41,792 nt of DNA, taken from contig JAHFCE010000027.1 in assembly GCA_023249675.1 (NCBI GenBank), forward strand, positions 1-41,792. The letters are read 5' to 3'. The position numbers were made by a program, and so were the translations under genes. Each line of letters starts with the position of its first letter. Positions within the stretch are counted from its first letter, which is position 1. The notes under the pieces are model-generated. The model did not search any database, had not been told where the DNA came from, and was given only the letters and a program-made list of their open reading frames with translations. Positions 6,751 through 16,001 of the stretch are shown piece after piece. The stretch is from Elusimicrobiota bacterium (GTDB taxonomy: Bacteria; Elusimicrobiota; Elusimicrobia; UBA1565; UBA9628).

Positions 6751-8099
6751 AGCTCGATTTAACCTGGGGTGAGTTGGCGCGGGCCGCGGGCGGCCGCCTG
6801 ACGCACGGCGACGCCGCATCGTCCATCGACGCCCTGACGACCGACACGCGCACGCTCAAGCCCGGCCAGGCATTCTGGGCGCTCGCAGGCGAGCGGGTGG
6901 ATGCCCACGCGCTTTTGAGCAAGGCATTCTCCAAAATCTCGGCCGGCTGGGTCGTCGCGGAGGGAAAACTCGCCCCGAACGCGCCCCGTCCCAACCATGT
7001 CGTCGAGGTACCCGACACGCTGAAGGCCCTCTCGGCCCTGGCCCACTTTCACCGCAAGCGCTTCGACATTCCCATCGTCGGCATCGTGGGCTCCAACGGG
7101 AAGACGACCACAAAGGAGATGCTGAAGTCGATCTGCGCGCAGATCGGTCCGGTCTGCGCGACCCCAGGCAACTGGAACAACCAAATCGGCGTTCCGCTGT
7201 CCGTGCTCGAACTCAGCCGCGAGCATCGCTACGGAATCTTCGAGCTCGCCGCGTGCCGCAAAGGAGAAATCGAAGAGCTCGCGCGCATCGCACAGCCGAC
7301 CATCGCCCTGCTCACGAATATCGGCCCCGACCATCTCCTCAGCTTCGGCACCATTGAAACCACGTTCCAGACGAATTCGGAGATCCTCGGTGTCCTGCCT
7401 GAAGATGGCGCGGCCGCGATCAACATGGACGACCCCTGGCTCGCCGCCCTCGAGACGCGCCTCGGCGCGCGCGCGGTGACCTACGGCATGGGCGCCAGCT
7501 GCAAAGTGCGCATCGAAGGCAAAGACAGCCTGATCATAGACCGGCACCGCCTAACGGTGAAGCTGCGCACCTTCGGCGCGTTTAATCGCTACAACGCCGC
7601 GGGCGCGGCCGCCGCCGCCTGGGCGATGGGCCTTGCCCCCGAGGCGATCCGCGCCGGCCTCGAAGCGCACGCACCCGCCATGATGCGCCAGGAACCCCTA
7701 CCGCACCCGAGCGGGGCGTCCCTCGTGCTCGACGCCTACAATGCCAACCCCGCGTCCATGCGCGCCTCCATCGAAGCCTTCTGCGAGGAGTTCAAGACGC
7801 GGCCGAAGACCTTGGTGCTCGGCGACATGAAAGAGCTCGGTGAAAACTCGCACAAATATCACCGAGAGCTCGGCGAGTGGCTCGCGACGCTCGATCTCAA
7901 GGCCGTCTATCTGGCCGGACCCGAAATGAAGCCCGCGGCCGACGCATTGTCTGCCGCCAAGCCGCGCCTGCCCGTCGAGTACGCGCTCGACGGCCAGGCC
8001 TGGCCGTTCAAAATAAAAACCACGCTCACGCCTCAGGACGCCGTGTTGTTCAAGGCCTCGCGCGCGATGCGGCTCGAGGAACTCGCCCAAGCGCTCTAA
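6747..8099 (+). CDS. murF: UDP-MurNAc-tripeptide:D-Ala-D-Ala ligase MurF
   Basis: MurF adds D-Ala-D-Ala to UDP-MurNAc-tripeptide, the last cytoplasmic step of precursor synthesis. This 450-aa Mur ligase has the ATP loop GIVGSNGKTTTKEM (K119), and TPGNWNNQIGVPLSVL, the conserved segment of MurF. Its C-terminal domain has LDAYNANPASM and LGDMKELG, again MurF-specific. The start overlaps murE by four bases, and mraY begins one base after its stop, so it is translated within a coupled series. Confidence 0.96.
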   Translation: MKLDLTWGELARAAGGRLTHGDAASSIDALTTDTRTLKPGQAFWALAGERVDAHALLSKAFSKISAGWVVAEGKLAPNAPRPNHVVEVPDTLKALSALAHFHRKRFDIPIVGIVGSNGKTTTKEMLKSICAQIGPVCATPGNWNNQIGVPLSVLELSREHRYGIFELAACRKGEIEELARIAQPTIALLTNIGPDHLLSFGTIETTFQTNSEILGVLPEDGAAAINMDDPWLAALETRLGARAVTYGMGASCKVRIEGKDSLIIDRHRLTVKLRTFGAFNRYNAAGAAAAAWAMGLAPEAIRAGLEAHAPAMMRQEPLPHPSGASLVLDAYNANPASMRASIEAFCEEFKTRPKTLVLGDMKELGENSHKYHRELGEWLATLDLKAVYLAGPEMKPAADALSAAKPRLPVEYALDGQAWPFKIKTTLTPQDAVLFKASRAMRLEELAQAL

Positions 8100-8100
8100 C

Positions 8101-9186
8101 ATGCTCTATTACCTCCACCTGCTCCGCGATGCGTTCGGACCGTTGAACGTATTCCAGTACATCACCTTCCGCGCCGCAGGCGCTGCGGTGACAGCGCTCG
8201 GCGTGAGCCTCCTGCTCGGACCCTCCTTGATTCGCGCCCTACGCGAGCGCAAGGTCGGCTCGATGCAGCGCGGCGACGGACCCCAATCGCACCTGTCCAA
8301 GCAGGGCACGCCGACCATGGGCGGCGCCTTGATCTTCCTCGCGGTCGTCGCCTCAACCGTGCTCTGGATGCGCCCCGACAACCGCTTCACCTGGCTTCTG
8401 CTGTCCGTCACGATGTGCCTGACCGCGATCGGCTTCTGGGACGACTACCTCAAGCTCATCAAGAAAGACGCCAAGGGCGCGCCCTCGAAGGCGAAGTTCC
8501 TCATCCAAGTGCTCGTCGGCCTCGGCGTGACGGCCTACCTCGCGATCCGGCCTCCGAACGGCGCCTACACGACCATGCTGAACATCCCGTACGGAAAGGA
8601 GTTGTTCGTCGATCTGGGCGTGCTTTACTTCGCGCTTTCGGTGCTGATGGTCGTCGGCTCCTCAAACGCGGTCAACCTCACCGACGGGCTCGACGGCCTC
8701 GCCGCCGGCACGGTGATGTTCTGCGCGCTGACCTACGCCGTGCTCGCCTACACGTCGGGCAACGTCAAGCTCGCCTACTACCTGCGCATCGTCCACGTCG
8801 AGGGCGCGGGCGAGATCGCCGTCTACCTCGCGGGCCTGATCGGCGCCTGCTTGGGATTTCTCTGGTTCAACTCCTACCCGGCGCAGATCTTCATGGGCGA
8901 CACCGGCTCGCTGTTCCTCGGCGGCGTGATCGCCGTGGTCGCGCTCTGCGTCAAGCAGGAACTGCTCCTGCCGATCATCGGCGGCGTGTTCGTCCTTGAA
9001 ACCGTGTCCGTGATCCTGCAGATGGCCTCCTTCAAGCTGCGGGGGGGCAAACGCATCTTCCGCATGGCGCCGATCCACCATCACTTCGAGCTGGGCGGCC
9101 TCGCCGAGCCCAAGGTCACCGTGCGCTTCTGGATCGTCAGCATCGTGCTCATGCTGACGGCTCTGGCCTCGCTCAAGCTGCGATGA
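8101..9186 (+). CDS. mraY: Phospho-MurNAc-pentapeptide transferase MraY
   Basis: MraY transfers phospho-MurNAc-pentapeptide onto undecaprenyl phosphate to make lipid I at the inner membrane. The 361-aa protein is strongly hydrophobic with about ten helices. It has the catalytic aspartates in FWDDYLKL (D114, D115), NLTDGLDGLAAG (D195, D198) and FMGDTGS (D267), and the MraY-specific MAPIHHHFE (H326-H328). The opening MLYYLHLLRD also fits the family. It overlaps murD by ATGA. Confidence 0.97.
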   Translation: MLYYLHLLRDAFGPLNVFQYITFRAAGAAVTALGVSLLLGPSLIRALRERKVGSMQRGDGPQSHLSKQGTPTMGGALIFLAVVASTVLWMRPDNRFTWLLLSVTMCLTAIGFWDDYLKLIKKDAKGAPSKAKFLIQVLVGLGVTAYLAIRPPNGAYTTMLNIPYGKELFVDLGVLYFALSVLMVVGSSNAVNLTDGLDGLAAGTVMFCALTYAVLAYTSGNVKLAYYLRIVHVEGAGEIAVYLAGLIGACLGFLWFNSYPAQIFMGDTGSLFLGGVIAVVALCVKQELLLPIIGGVFVLETVSVILQMASFKLRGGKRIFRMAPIHHHFELGGLAEPKVTVRFWIVSIVLMLTALASLKLR

Positions 9187-10568
9187 AGGGCTTCGACCCC
9201 AAGTCCTGCAAAAAGGGAGCGTTGGCCGGTGTTCTCGGCCTGGGACGTTCCGGGCAATCGGTGGCTCGCCTGCTGTTGAAAAAAGGCTTTAAAGTCCTCG
9301 GCTCCGATCATCGCCCGAAGGCCGAGCTGGCAGCGATATTCAGCCTGCCAAAAGCGATGAAGTGGGAGTGGAGCGGCCACAGCGACCGTCTTCTCAAGTG
9401 CGCTTTCGTCGTCAAAAGCCCGGGGTTGAAGCCCGATCTGCCGATCTTCAAGAAACTTGCCGAGAAGCATATTCCGGTCTATAGCGAGTTGGAGATCGCG
9501 CTCGCGTACTCGAAGGCCAAGGCCATCGTGGCTATCACCGGGACCAACGGCAAGTCCACGACGACGCAACTCGCCTGGGAGATCTTCAAAGCCGGTCTCC
9601 CGCGCGGGCGCAAGGCCTTGCTGGGAGGCAACATCGGCGTGCCGATATCCGCAACGGCACCGACGTCGAATTCCAAAGATGTGCTCGTCATCGAGTGCTC
9701 AAGCTACCAACTCGAGGACTCCATCCACTTCGAGCCGCGCGCCTCGGCGATCCTCAACATCACAGCGGATCATCTCGAGCACCACGGCTCGATGGCCTCC
9801 TATCTGAACGCTAAAGCCAAGGTCTTTCGCGAGCAGGGACCGGGCGACGCCTGCGTCTTCAACGCCGACGACCCAACGGTCTACAAATTGTCGCGCGAAT
9901 GCCCTTCGGAGCGACTGTACTTCGGAGCGAAAGGGGTCAATAGTCACGCCTGGGAGAAGGGGGGCAGGCTCTGCTTCAAGCTCCCGGGCTGGAAGAAAGA
10001 GATCGCGCTCATCCCGCCAAAACTCCCGGGCCGCCACAACCTCGAGAACGCGATGGCAGCCGCACTACTCGCTTTCGCCCGGGGCCTGAAGCCCGCCGCC
10101 ATACAGAAGGCCTTCAAAACCTTCCAGGGCATCGAGCATCGCCTCGAGCCGTGCGGCGGCGTGCGCGGCGTCGCGTGCGTGAACGACTCCAAGGCCACCA
10201 ACGTGGACTCGACGTTGGTCGCGCTCAAGGCCCACGAGCCCGGCGGTAAGCACCTCCTCCTGATCCTGGGCGGCCTCCACAAGGGCTCTCCGTACGCGCC
10301 GCTCAAGCCCTGGATCGAGAAAACGGTCAAGGGCATCCTCGCGATCGGCTCCGCCTCGCGCCGCATCGAAGAAGACCTCTCGGGCCTCGTGCCGATCTTC
10401 CCGTGCGGGGACCTCGAGACCGCGGTCGCAACCGGCCTCAAGATCGCGACGAAGGGCGATACTCTTCTCCTGTCTCCCGCCTGCGCGTCCTTCGATCAGT
10501 TCCAGGACTTCGAGGACCGCGGACGCCGCTTCAAGACCCTCGTCGCGGCCGCCGCGAAAAGCCGATGA
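9183..10568 (+). CDS. murD: UDP-MurNAc-L-Ala:D-glutamate ligase MurD
   Basis: MurD adds D-glutamate to UDP-MurNAc-L-alanine. The 461-aa protein has an N-terminal Rossmann-like domain (GVLGLGRSGQSVARLL), the ATP loop ITGTNGKSTTT (K124), ECSSYQLE and the C-terminal NDSKATNVDSTLVAL typical of MurD. Its final segment LLLSPACASFDQFQDFEDRG is the family signature. It overlaps both neighbours by four bases. MurD is present although MurC, which makes its substrate, is not encoded in this window. Confidence 0.97.
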   Translation: MKGFDPKSCKKGALAGVLGLGRSGQSVARLLLKKGFKVLGSDHRPKAELAAIFSLPKAMKWEWSGHSDRLLKCAFVVKSPGLKPDLPIFKKLAEKHIPVYSELEIALAYSKAKAIVAITGTNGKSTTTQLAWEIFKAGLPRGRKALLGGNIGVPISATAPTSNSKDVLVIECSSYQLEDSIHFEPRASAILNITADHLEHHGSMASYLNAKAKVFREQGPGDACVFNADDPTVYKLSRECPSERLYFGAKGVNSHAWEKGGRLCFKLPGWKKEIALIPPKLPGRHNLENAMAAALLAFARGLKPAAIQKAFKTFQGIEHRLEPCGGVRGVACVNDSKATNVDSTLVALKAHEPGGKHLLLILGGLHKGSPYAPLKPWIEKTVKGILAIGSASRRIEEDLSGLVPIFPCGDLETAVATGLKIATKGDTLLLSPACASFDQFQDFEDRGRRFKTLVAAAAKSR

Positions 10569-11677
10569 AGAAACCCACCCGCCGGCGCGCGCCGATCGAC
10601 TACGCGCTGTTCGGAGCCGTCATGGCTCTGCTCGCCATCGGTGTGGTCATGGTGTACTCCGCGAGCGCGATCTACGCCGAAAAAACCCTCGGCCGCCCAT
10701 TTTACTTCCTGCAGCGCCAGCTCCTTTGGGGCGTCATCTCGTTCTGCGCGATGAGCTCCATGAGCCGGCTCGACTACAACCGCCTGCGCGAGTGGGTGAT
10801 GCCGATCTTCACGGTGACCGGATTGACCCTCGTCGCGGCGCTGTTCTTCCCAGAAGTGGCCGGCGCCAAGCGCTGGATCCGCATCGGCCCCATCGGTCTC
10901 CAACCGGCCGAGTTCGCCAAGCTCGCCTCGATCCTCTTCCTCGCCGCCTACCTCGACAAGAAGCACAGCAAGCTCGGCCACTTCCTCCAGGGCATAGCGC
11001 TTCCGATCGGTGTGGTCGGCGTGCTGCTCGTGCTCATCGGCATGGAGCCCGATCTCGGCACACCGGCCCTGATGTTCTGCGTCGCCGTCCTGATGCTGTT
11101 CGTCGCGGGAGCGCGAGGACGGTCCATCGTGGGAGCCCTGGCCCTCGCCGCGCCCATCGTCGCCGTCGAACTGTGGCGCAAGCCGTATCGCCGCGCGCGC
11201 CTGCTGAGCTTCCTTCATCCGTTTGAGAACATCAAGGGCGCTGGTTACCAGCTGTCCCAATCCATTCTGGCCGTCGGCTTGGGCGGCTGGACGGGCAAGG
11301 GCTTCGGCGCCTCGAAGCTCAAGCTACTCTACCTGCCCACGCCGCACACCGATTTCATCTTTCCGGTCGTCTGCGAAGAGTTGGGCCTCCTGGGGGCCGC
11401 CGTTGTCCTAGCACTGTTTGCGACCATCCTCATCCGGGGAGTGCGCATCGCGCGCGCGGCCCCCAATCTGTTCGGAACCTTGCTCGCCGCGGGCATCTCT
11501 TTCTCCATCGTCCTGCAGGCCTTCTTCAACATCGCGATGTCGATCGGGCTCCTGCCCACCAAGGGCATTCCCCTCCCGTTCTTCTCGTACGGCGGCTCAT
11601 CTTTACTCTCCACCATGCTTGGCATAGGCGTGCTCCTCAACATCTCGCGGCAAACGCGCGCCGAGGTCCTCAAATGA
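10565..11677 (+). CDS. ftsW: Septal peptidoglycan glycosyltransferase FtsW
   Basis: FtsW is the SEDS-family polymerase that works with FtsI at the septum. The 370-aa protein has about ten membrane helices. Typical SEDS signatures are MVYSASA near the first helix, PFYFLQRQLLWG, KRWIRIGPIGLQPAEFAKLA, LIGMEPDLGTPALM with the catalytic aspartate, GAGYQLSQSILAVGLGG, HTDFIFPVVCEELGLLG and GIPLPFFSYGGSSLLSTM. The frame is open further upstream, but ATG 10565 overlaps the murD stop as ATGA and gives the expected short basic N-terminus (MKKPTRRRAP), so I use it. Confidence 0.96.
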   Translation: MKKPTRRRAPIDYALFGAVMALLAIGVVMVYSASAIYAEKTLGRPFYFLQRQLLWGVISFCAMSSMSRLDYNRLREWVMPIFTVTGLTLVAALFFPEVAGAKRWIRIGPIGLQPAEFAKLASILFLAAYLDKKHSKLGHFLQGIALPIGVVGVLLVLIGMEPDLGTPALMFCVAVLMLFVAGARGRSIVGALALAAPIVAVELWRKPYRRARLLSFLHPFENIKGAGYQLSQSILAVGLGGWTGKGFGASKLKLLYLPTPHTDFIFPVVCEELGLLGAAVVLALFATILIRGVRIARAAPNLFGTLLAAGISFSIVLQAFFNIAMSIGLLPTKGIPLPFFSYGGSSLLSTMLGIGVLLNISRQTRAEVLK

Positions 11678-12732
11678 GGCGCGCGCTCATCGCGGCGGGA
11701 GGGACGGGCGGACACTTTTATCCCGGCCTCGTCACGGCCCAGGAGCTCAAGGCGCGCGGCTGGCAGCCGCTTCTGATCGTGAAGAAGGACGATCCGGCGA
11801 AGGCCCGGATTGCGGCCGCGGGACTTGCGTGCCTTGAGGTGAATCTCAGCGGACTGCCTCGCACCGTGGGTCCCGAGCTGCTGACCTTTGCGGCTCAGTT
11901 GATCGCCAGCCTGCGGCTCTTGTCGCGCGTGGCGCGCGACTTCAAACCGGATCTCGTCGTTGGGATGGGCGGCTACCTGACCTTCCCGGCCGCCTACGCG
12001 GCCTGGCGGCGGGGGGCGCCGATCGCGCTGCACGAGTCGAACGCGCTCTTGGGGCTGGCAAACACGGCGTCGCTTCAATTCGGGGCGACTTTGTTTTGGG
12101 GACTGCCGCCGGCAAATGGAAACGGCGATGTCGTGGGAACTCCCATCAGACCGGAATTGTTTGGGCGCAAGGACGCGGCGGAGGCGAGACGAGCCCTCGG
12201 GCTCGATCCGGCGCGGAAGACGCTCCTTGTGTTTGGCGGCTCGCAGGGAGCGCAGGCCATCAACAGGAGCGTCCCAACATCGATGAAGACCGCCGGGGTC
12301 GATGCTCAGGTGTTACATCTCGCGGGAAAAGGGAGATCCGCCGAGACCTTTGCCGCGTATAAAACCGCCGGCTTAACGGCAACGGTACATGAGTATCTCG
12401 ACGACATGGCGTCGGCTTACGCCGCCGCCGATGTGGTCGTGTGCCGCTCGGGTGCAAGCACGCTCGCGGAACTGACGGCGCAGCGAAAAATGGCGATTCT
12501 CGTCCCCTACCCTCACGCGGCGGCCAATCATCAGGACGCCAATGCCCGCGTGTTTGAAAAGGCGGGGACGGCGATCCGAATAGCCGAAACGGATCTGGCA
12601 GCCAAATTAGGACCAGCGTTGGCTCATTTGCTCCAATCACCAACAACAACGAGGTTTGAATCTCTCGGATTGCCTCCGGCAGAAAAAACAACCACACTCT
12701 TTGTTGACGCGCTCGAACGGTTGGCTGTATGA
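11674..12732 (+). CDS. murG: Lipid II synthase MurG (GlcNAc transferase)
   Basis: MurG transfers GlcNAc from UDP-GlcNAc to lipid I on the inner face of the membrane. The 352-aa GT-B protein begins with the glycine loop AAGGTGGHFYPG (G9-H14) and has GMGGYLTFPA, HESNALLGLAN, the second glycine loop VFGGSQGAQAINR, YLDDMASAYAAADVVVCRSGA and PYPHAAANHQDANA. All are standard MurG motifs. The start overlaps ftsW and the end overlaps surE, both as ATGA. Confidence 0.96.
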   Translation: MRRALIAAGGTGGHFYPGLVTAQELKARGWQPLLIVKKDDPAKARIAAAGLACLEVNLSGLPRTVGPELLTFAAQLIASLRLLSRVARDFKPDLVVGMGGYLTFPAAYAAWRRGAPIALHESNALLGLANTASLQFGATLFWGLPPANGNGDVVGTPIRPELFGRKDAAEARRALGLDPARKTLLVFGGSQGAQAINRSVPTSMKTAGVDAQVLHLAGKGRSAETFAAYKTAGLTATVHEYLDDMASAYAAADVVVCRSGASTLAELTAQRKMAILVPYPHAAANHQDANARVFEKAGTAIRIAETDLAAKLGPALAHLLQSPTTTRFESLGLPPAEKTTTLFVDALERLAV

Positions 12733-13475
12733 AACGCCCCAAAATCCTTGTTTGCAACGATGACGGCATCCATGGTCCCGGTTTGCCGGCACTCATCTCC
12801 GCCATGCGTCGCATCGGAAACGTCACCGTTTCCGTTCCCGACCATGAACGCTCGGCCGATAGCCACTCGCTTACACTGCACAAGCCCATCCGCATCCGGA
12901 AGCAGTCCGAGGGCGTCTACGCGCTCAACGGCAGTCCGGCTGACTGCGCACGCTTCGGCGTGCTTGAAATCCTCAAGGGCAAAGTGGATCTCGTCGTCAG
13001 TGGAATCAATCGCGGCTACAACCTCGGCGAGGACGTCATCTACTCCGGTACCGTCGCCGCCGCGATGGAAGCGACACTGCTCAATATCTCCGCGATCGCG
13101 TTTTCCATGGACCCCAATGGCGAGGACTACCACCCCGCCGCAGCCTTCGCGCAGAGGCTCTCCAAACAGGTGCTCAAGAAGGGCCTGCCGAAGGGCGTCT
13201 GCCTCAACGTCAATTTCCCGGCAGGCGCGGGCAAGGCCTATAAGCCCGGCGTGCCCGCGAAACTGGGGCGCCGCATCTACGGCACCGAGGTGACCCGGCG
13301 CTCGGACCCGCGCGGCCTCGAGTACTACTGGCTCGCGGGCCGGCACGTCAGCGGCGTCGATGAGCCCGGCACGGATGTCGGCGTCGTCGCGAAAGGCCTC
13401 GCCTCGGTCACGCCCCTGAAGATTGACAGCACCGACGCCGCCATGCTCGGCACGCTGTCATCCTGGCGCCTTTAA
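12729..13475 (+). CDS. surE: 5'/3'-nucleotidase SurE
   Basis: SurE is a metal-dependent phosphatase that removes phosphate from nucleoside monophosphates and is linked to stationary-phase survival in some bacteria. This 248-aa protein has the metal site NDDGIHGPGL (N10, D11, D12), PDHERS, LNGSPADCARFG, SGINRGYNLGEDVIYSGTVAAAMEAT and a normal length. It is coupled to murG by an ATGA overlap, so it is co-expressed with the wall genes. In many dcw clusters murC follows murG, so surE at this point is unusual. No known activity links SurE to peptidoglycan synthesis. Confidence 0.95.
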   Translation: MKRPKILVCNDDGIHGPGLPALISAMRRIGNVTVSVPDHERSADSHSLTLHKPIRIRKQSEGVYALNGSPADCARFGVLEILKGKVDLVVSGINRGYNLGEDVIYSGTVAAAMEATLLNISAIAFSMDPNGEDYHPAAAFAQRLSKQVLKKGLPKGVCLNVNFPAGAGKAYKPGVPAKLGRRIYGTEVTRRSDPRGLEYYWLAGRHVSGVDEPGTDVGVVAKGLASVTPLKIDSTDAAMLGTLSSWRL

Positions 13476-13486
13476 CAGACTCCGCC

Positions 13487-13516
13487 TTGAACGGCCCCAG
13501 GCAAGAAAGCTAACAT
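13487..13516 (+). promoter_or_regulatory. Promoter of the Crp/Fnr-family gene
   Basis: TTGAAC (13487-13492) and TAACAT (13511-13516) lie 18 bp apart in the 47-bp gap after surE. The -10 ends 6 bases before ATG 13523, so transcription should begin at or next to the start codon. No Shine-Dalgarno sequence precedes that ATG. Confidence 0.5.
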
Positions 13517-13522
13517 CACCCC

Positions 13523-14209
13523 ATGAACGGAGCTCGACTCCTCAAAAAAATCCCTTTTCTTTCGGCCCTGAGCGCCAAGCACCTCAATGAGGTCTTTCGC
13601 CTGGCGGAGGAGTTGAGCCTGAGCGCTCGCCAGTCGGTGTTCGCCAAGCGCCAAGACTCCGACGCGATGTACATCGTTCTCTCCGGACGCATCAAGATAT
13701 TCACCAACTCGGCCTCCAAGAAACGGAAGACCTTCGCTTATCTCAAAGAGGGGGAGTTCTTCGGCGAGATGTCGCTGCTTGCAGGCACCACGCGAACCGC
13801 CGCGGCGCAGGCCGTCGAGGCCTCGCGCCTGCTCATGATCCGCAAGAAGGACTTCCAGCGCCTGCTCGTCGGCGACCCGAAGCTGGCCCTTTACCTCCTG
13901 CAGACCGTCTGCGAACGCTTGCGCCGCGCCAACGAGGAAATTGAAGGCCTGCTGTTCCGGAACATCTTGGGCCGCGTGGCCAAGGCCATGCTCGAACTCG
14001 GCCGCCGCGCCGGCGAGACCCGCGGCGGCGCCCTTCTGCTCAAGGAACGCTTCACCCAGCAGGAGCTCGCCGACATCGTGGGCACCACCCGCGAGCCTCT
14101 GACCCGCGCGCTCTCGTCGCTGCGCCGCGCTGGCCTCATCGAACAGCGCGAAGGCCTCTACTCCATCCCCGCGCCCGACAAGCTCGCGGGACTTTGCATC
14201 GAGGCCTGA
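13523..14209 (+). CDS. Crp/Fnr-family transcriptional regulator
   Basis: This 228-aa protein has an N-terminal cyclic-nucleotide-type beta-roll (about residues 10-125) with GEFFGEMSLLAGTTRTAA (77-94; E82 and R91 sit where cAMP-binding members have their ligand contacts). A long dimer helix follows, then a winged helix with FTQQELADIVGTTREPLTRAL (177-197). The HTH pattern is the Crp/Fnr type. I see no N-terminal cysteine cluster for an FNR iron-sulfur centre, so an effector of nucleotide or other small-molecule type is more likely. The target genes are unknown. aspS follows after 19 bases and may be cotranscribed. Confidence 0.88.
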   Translation: MNGARLLKKIPFLSALSAKHLNEVFRLAEELSLSARQSVFAKRQDSDAMYIVLSGRIKIFTNSASKKRKTFAYLKEGEFFGEMSLLAGTTRTAAAQAVEASRLLMIRKKDFQRLLVGDPKLALYLLQTVCERLRRANEEIEGLLFRNILGRVAKAMLELGRRAGETRGGALLLKERFTQQELADIVGTTREPLTRALSSLRRAGLIEQREGLYSIPAPDKLAGLCIEA

Positions 14210-14228
14210 CTCCTCCGAGGCTACCCCG

Positions 14229-16001
14229 ATGGCCAATACCATGCGCTCCCATGACGCCGGAATTCTGAACGCAGCGTTTGAAGGCAAGCCCGTGCGCGTC
14301 GCGGGCTGGGTCCACTCCCGCCGCGACCACGGCGGCGTCTACTTCTTCGACCTGCGCGACCGCTCGGGCCTCCTCCAGATCGTCGTCCACCCCGAAAAGG
14401 CGAAAGCCTTCCTGACCGCGGGAAAGCTCGGCGCCGAATTCGTCGTCAGCGTATCCGGCTCGATTCAGCGCCGCCCTCAGGGCACGGAGAACCCTAAACT
14501 GCCCACCGGCGAGGTCGAACTCAACGCCGACTCCGTGACCGTGCTCAACACCTGCAAAATCCTCCCGTTTGAGATCGATGAGCATATGTCCGTTAACGAA
14601 GAATCCCGCCTCAAGTACCGCTTCCTGGACCTGCGCCGCGCGCGCATGCTGCGCAACCTGACCATGCGCCACACGATCGCGATGGCCGCGCGCAACGCGC
14701 TGGCCCGCGAAGGCTTCCTCGAGATCGAGACGCCCATCCTGACGAAGGCCACTCCCGAGGGCGCTCGAGACTTCCTCGTGCCCTCCCGCCTCAACGCGGG
14801 CAGCTTCTATGCCCTGCCCCAGTCGCCCCAGATTTTTAAGCAGATGCTCATGGCGTCGGGCATCGAGAAGTACATGCAGCTTGGCCGCTGCTTCCGCGAC
14901 GAGGACCTACGCGCCGACCGCCAGTACGAACACACCCAGATCGACGCTGAAATGTCGTTCGTCGAGGAAGAGGACGTGCACGCGGCCTGCGAGAAGATGA
15001 TGAAGGCGATCTTCCAGGCGGCCATCGGCGTCGACATCCCAACACCCTTCCCTCGGCTCGACTACTTCGACGCGATGCGCCGCTTCGGCTCGGACAAGCC
15101 CGATCAGCGCTACGGCTTTGAAATCGTCGACCTGACCGAGGAGCTCAAGACTTGCGGCTTCAAGGTCTTCGGCGGCGCCATCGCCGCCGGCGGCGTCGTG
15201 CGCGCGATTACCTGTGCGTCCGACTACTCCCGCTCTGAGATCGACAAGCTGACGGATCTCGCGAAGGTGTACGGCGCCAAAGGCCTCGCCTGGATCAAGT
15301 GGACCGCGACGGGCCCGGAAACGCCGATCGCGAAGTTCCTGACGCCCGCCGAGCTTGCGGCGATCAAGATGAAGACCGGCGCTGCGCCCGGCGACTACAC
15401 CTTTTTTGCCGCCGACAAGGAAATTCCCGCCGCAACCGTGCTCGGCGCGATCCGCAAGGAGATCATCGCTCGCCTCAAACCCAAACCCTCGACGCCATGG
15501 CACTTCTCCTGGATCACGCACTTCCCGCTCCTCGAGTGGGAGCAAGACGAGAAGCGCTGGACCTTCGCGCACAACCCATTCACGCGGCCGCTCGATGAGG
15601 ACGCCCCGAAGCTCGACACCGACCCGGGCAGCGTGCGCAGCCACCAGTACGACCTCGTGCTCAACGGTGTAGAGCTCGCGTCCGGCTCGATTCGCAACCA
15701 CAACGGCGACATGCAGCGCAAAATCTTAGGCCTCATGGGATATGATGATGTCGCGCAGCAACAGCAGTTCGGCCTGCTGCTGTCCGCCCTCGACTTCGGC
15801 GCTCCTCCTCATGGGGGATTCGGCATGGGCCTTGACCGGCTGACCGCTTTGCTCTGCGGCGAGGAGTCGATTCGCGAGGTCATCGCCTTCCCGAAAACTC
15901 AGAAGGGAACCGATCCTCTCTCCGAGGCTCCGGGACCGGTCCCGGAGAAGCAGCTCAAAGAGCTGCACATCAAGCTCGACCTGCCGCCCGCCGCGCTTTA
16001 G
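14229..16001 (+). CDS. aspS: Aspartyl-tRNA synthetase
   Basis: AspS charges tRNA with aspartate. The 590-aa length and the large insert between motifs 2 and 3 identify the bacterial type with a GAD domain. An N-terminal OB-fold anticodon-binding domain (VRVAGWVHSRRDHGGVYFFDLRD) is followed by the class II core with motif 2 FRDEDLRADRQ (222-232) and motif 3 GMGLDRL (532-538). Whether it discriminates Asp from Asn tRNA cannot be judged by eye. Its last bases overlap the end of the convergent CBS gene by four bases, so no intrinsic terminator can lie between them. Confidence 0.96.
   Translation: MANTMRSHDAGILNAAFEGKPVRVAGWVHSRRDHGGVYFFDLRDRSGLLQIVVHPEKAKAFLTAGKLGAEFVVSVSGSIQRRPQGTENPKLPTGEVELNADSVTVLNTCKILPFEIDEHMSVNEESRLKYRFLDLRRARMLRNLTMRHTIAMAARNALAREGFLEIETPILTKATPEGARDFLVPSRLNAGSFYALPQSPQIFKQMLMASGIEKYMQLGRCFRDEDLRADRQYEHTQIDAEMSFVEEEDVHAACEKMMKAIFQAAIGVDIPTPFPRLDYFDAMRRFGSDKPDQRYGFEIVDLTEELKTCGFKVFGGAIAAGGVVRAITCASDYSRSEIDKLTDLAKVYGAKGLAWIKWTATGPETPIAKFLTPAELAAIKMKTGAAPGDYTFFAADKEIPAATVLGAIRKEIIARLKPKPSTPWHFSWITHFPLLEWEQDEKRWTFAHNPFTRPLDEDAPKLDTDPGSVRSHQYDLVLNGVELASGSIRNHNGDMQRKILGLMGYDDVAQQQQFGLLLSALDFGAPPHGGFGMGLDRLTALLCGEESIREVIAFPKTQKGTDPLSEAPGPVPEKQLKELHIKLDLPPAAL

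Noticed and set aside
10403-10564. Longer N-terminus for FtsW
   Set aside because: The frame is open, but these residues lie inside murD, are Arg-rich and not hydrophobic, and the ATGA overlap at 10565 gives a normal FtsW start.
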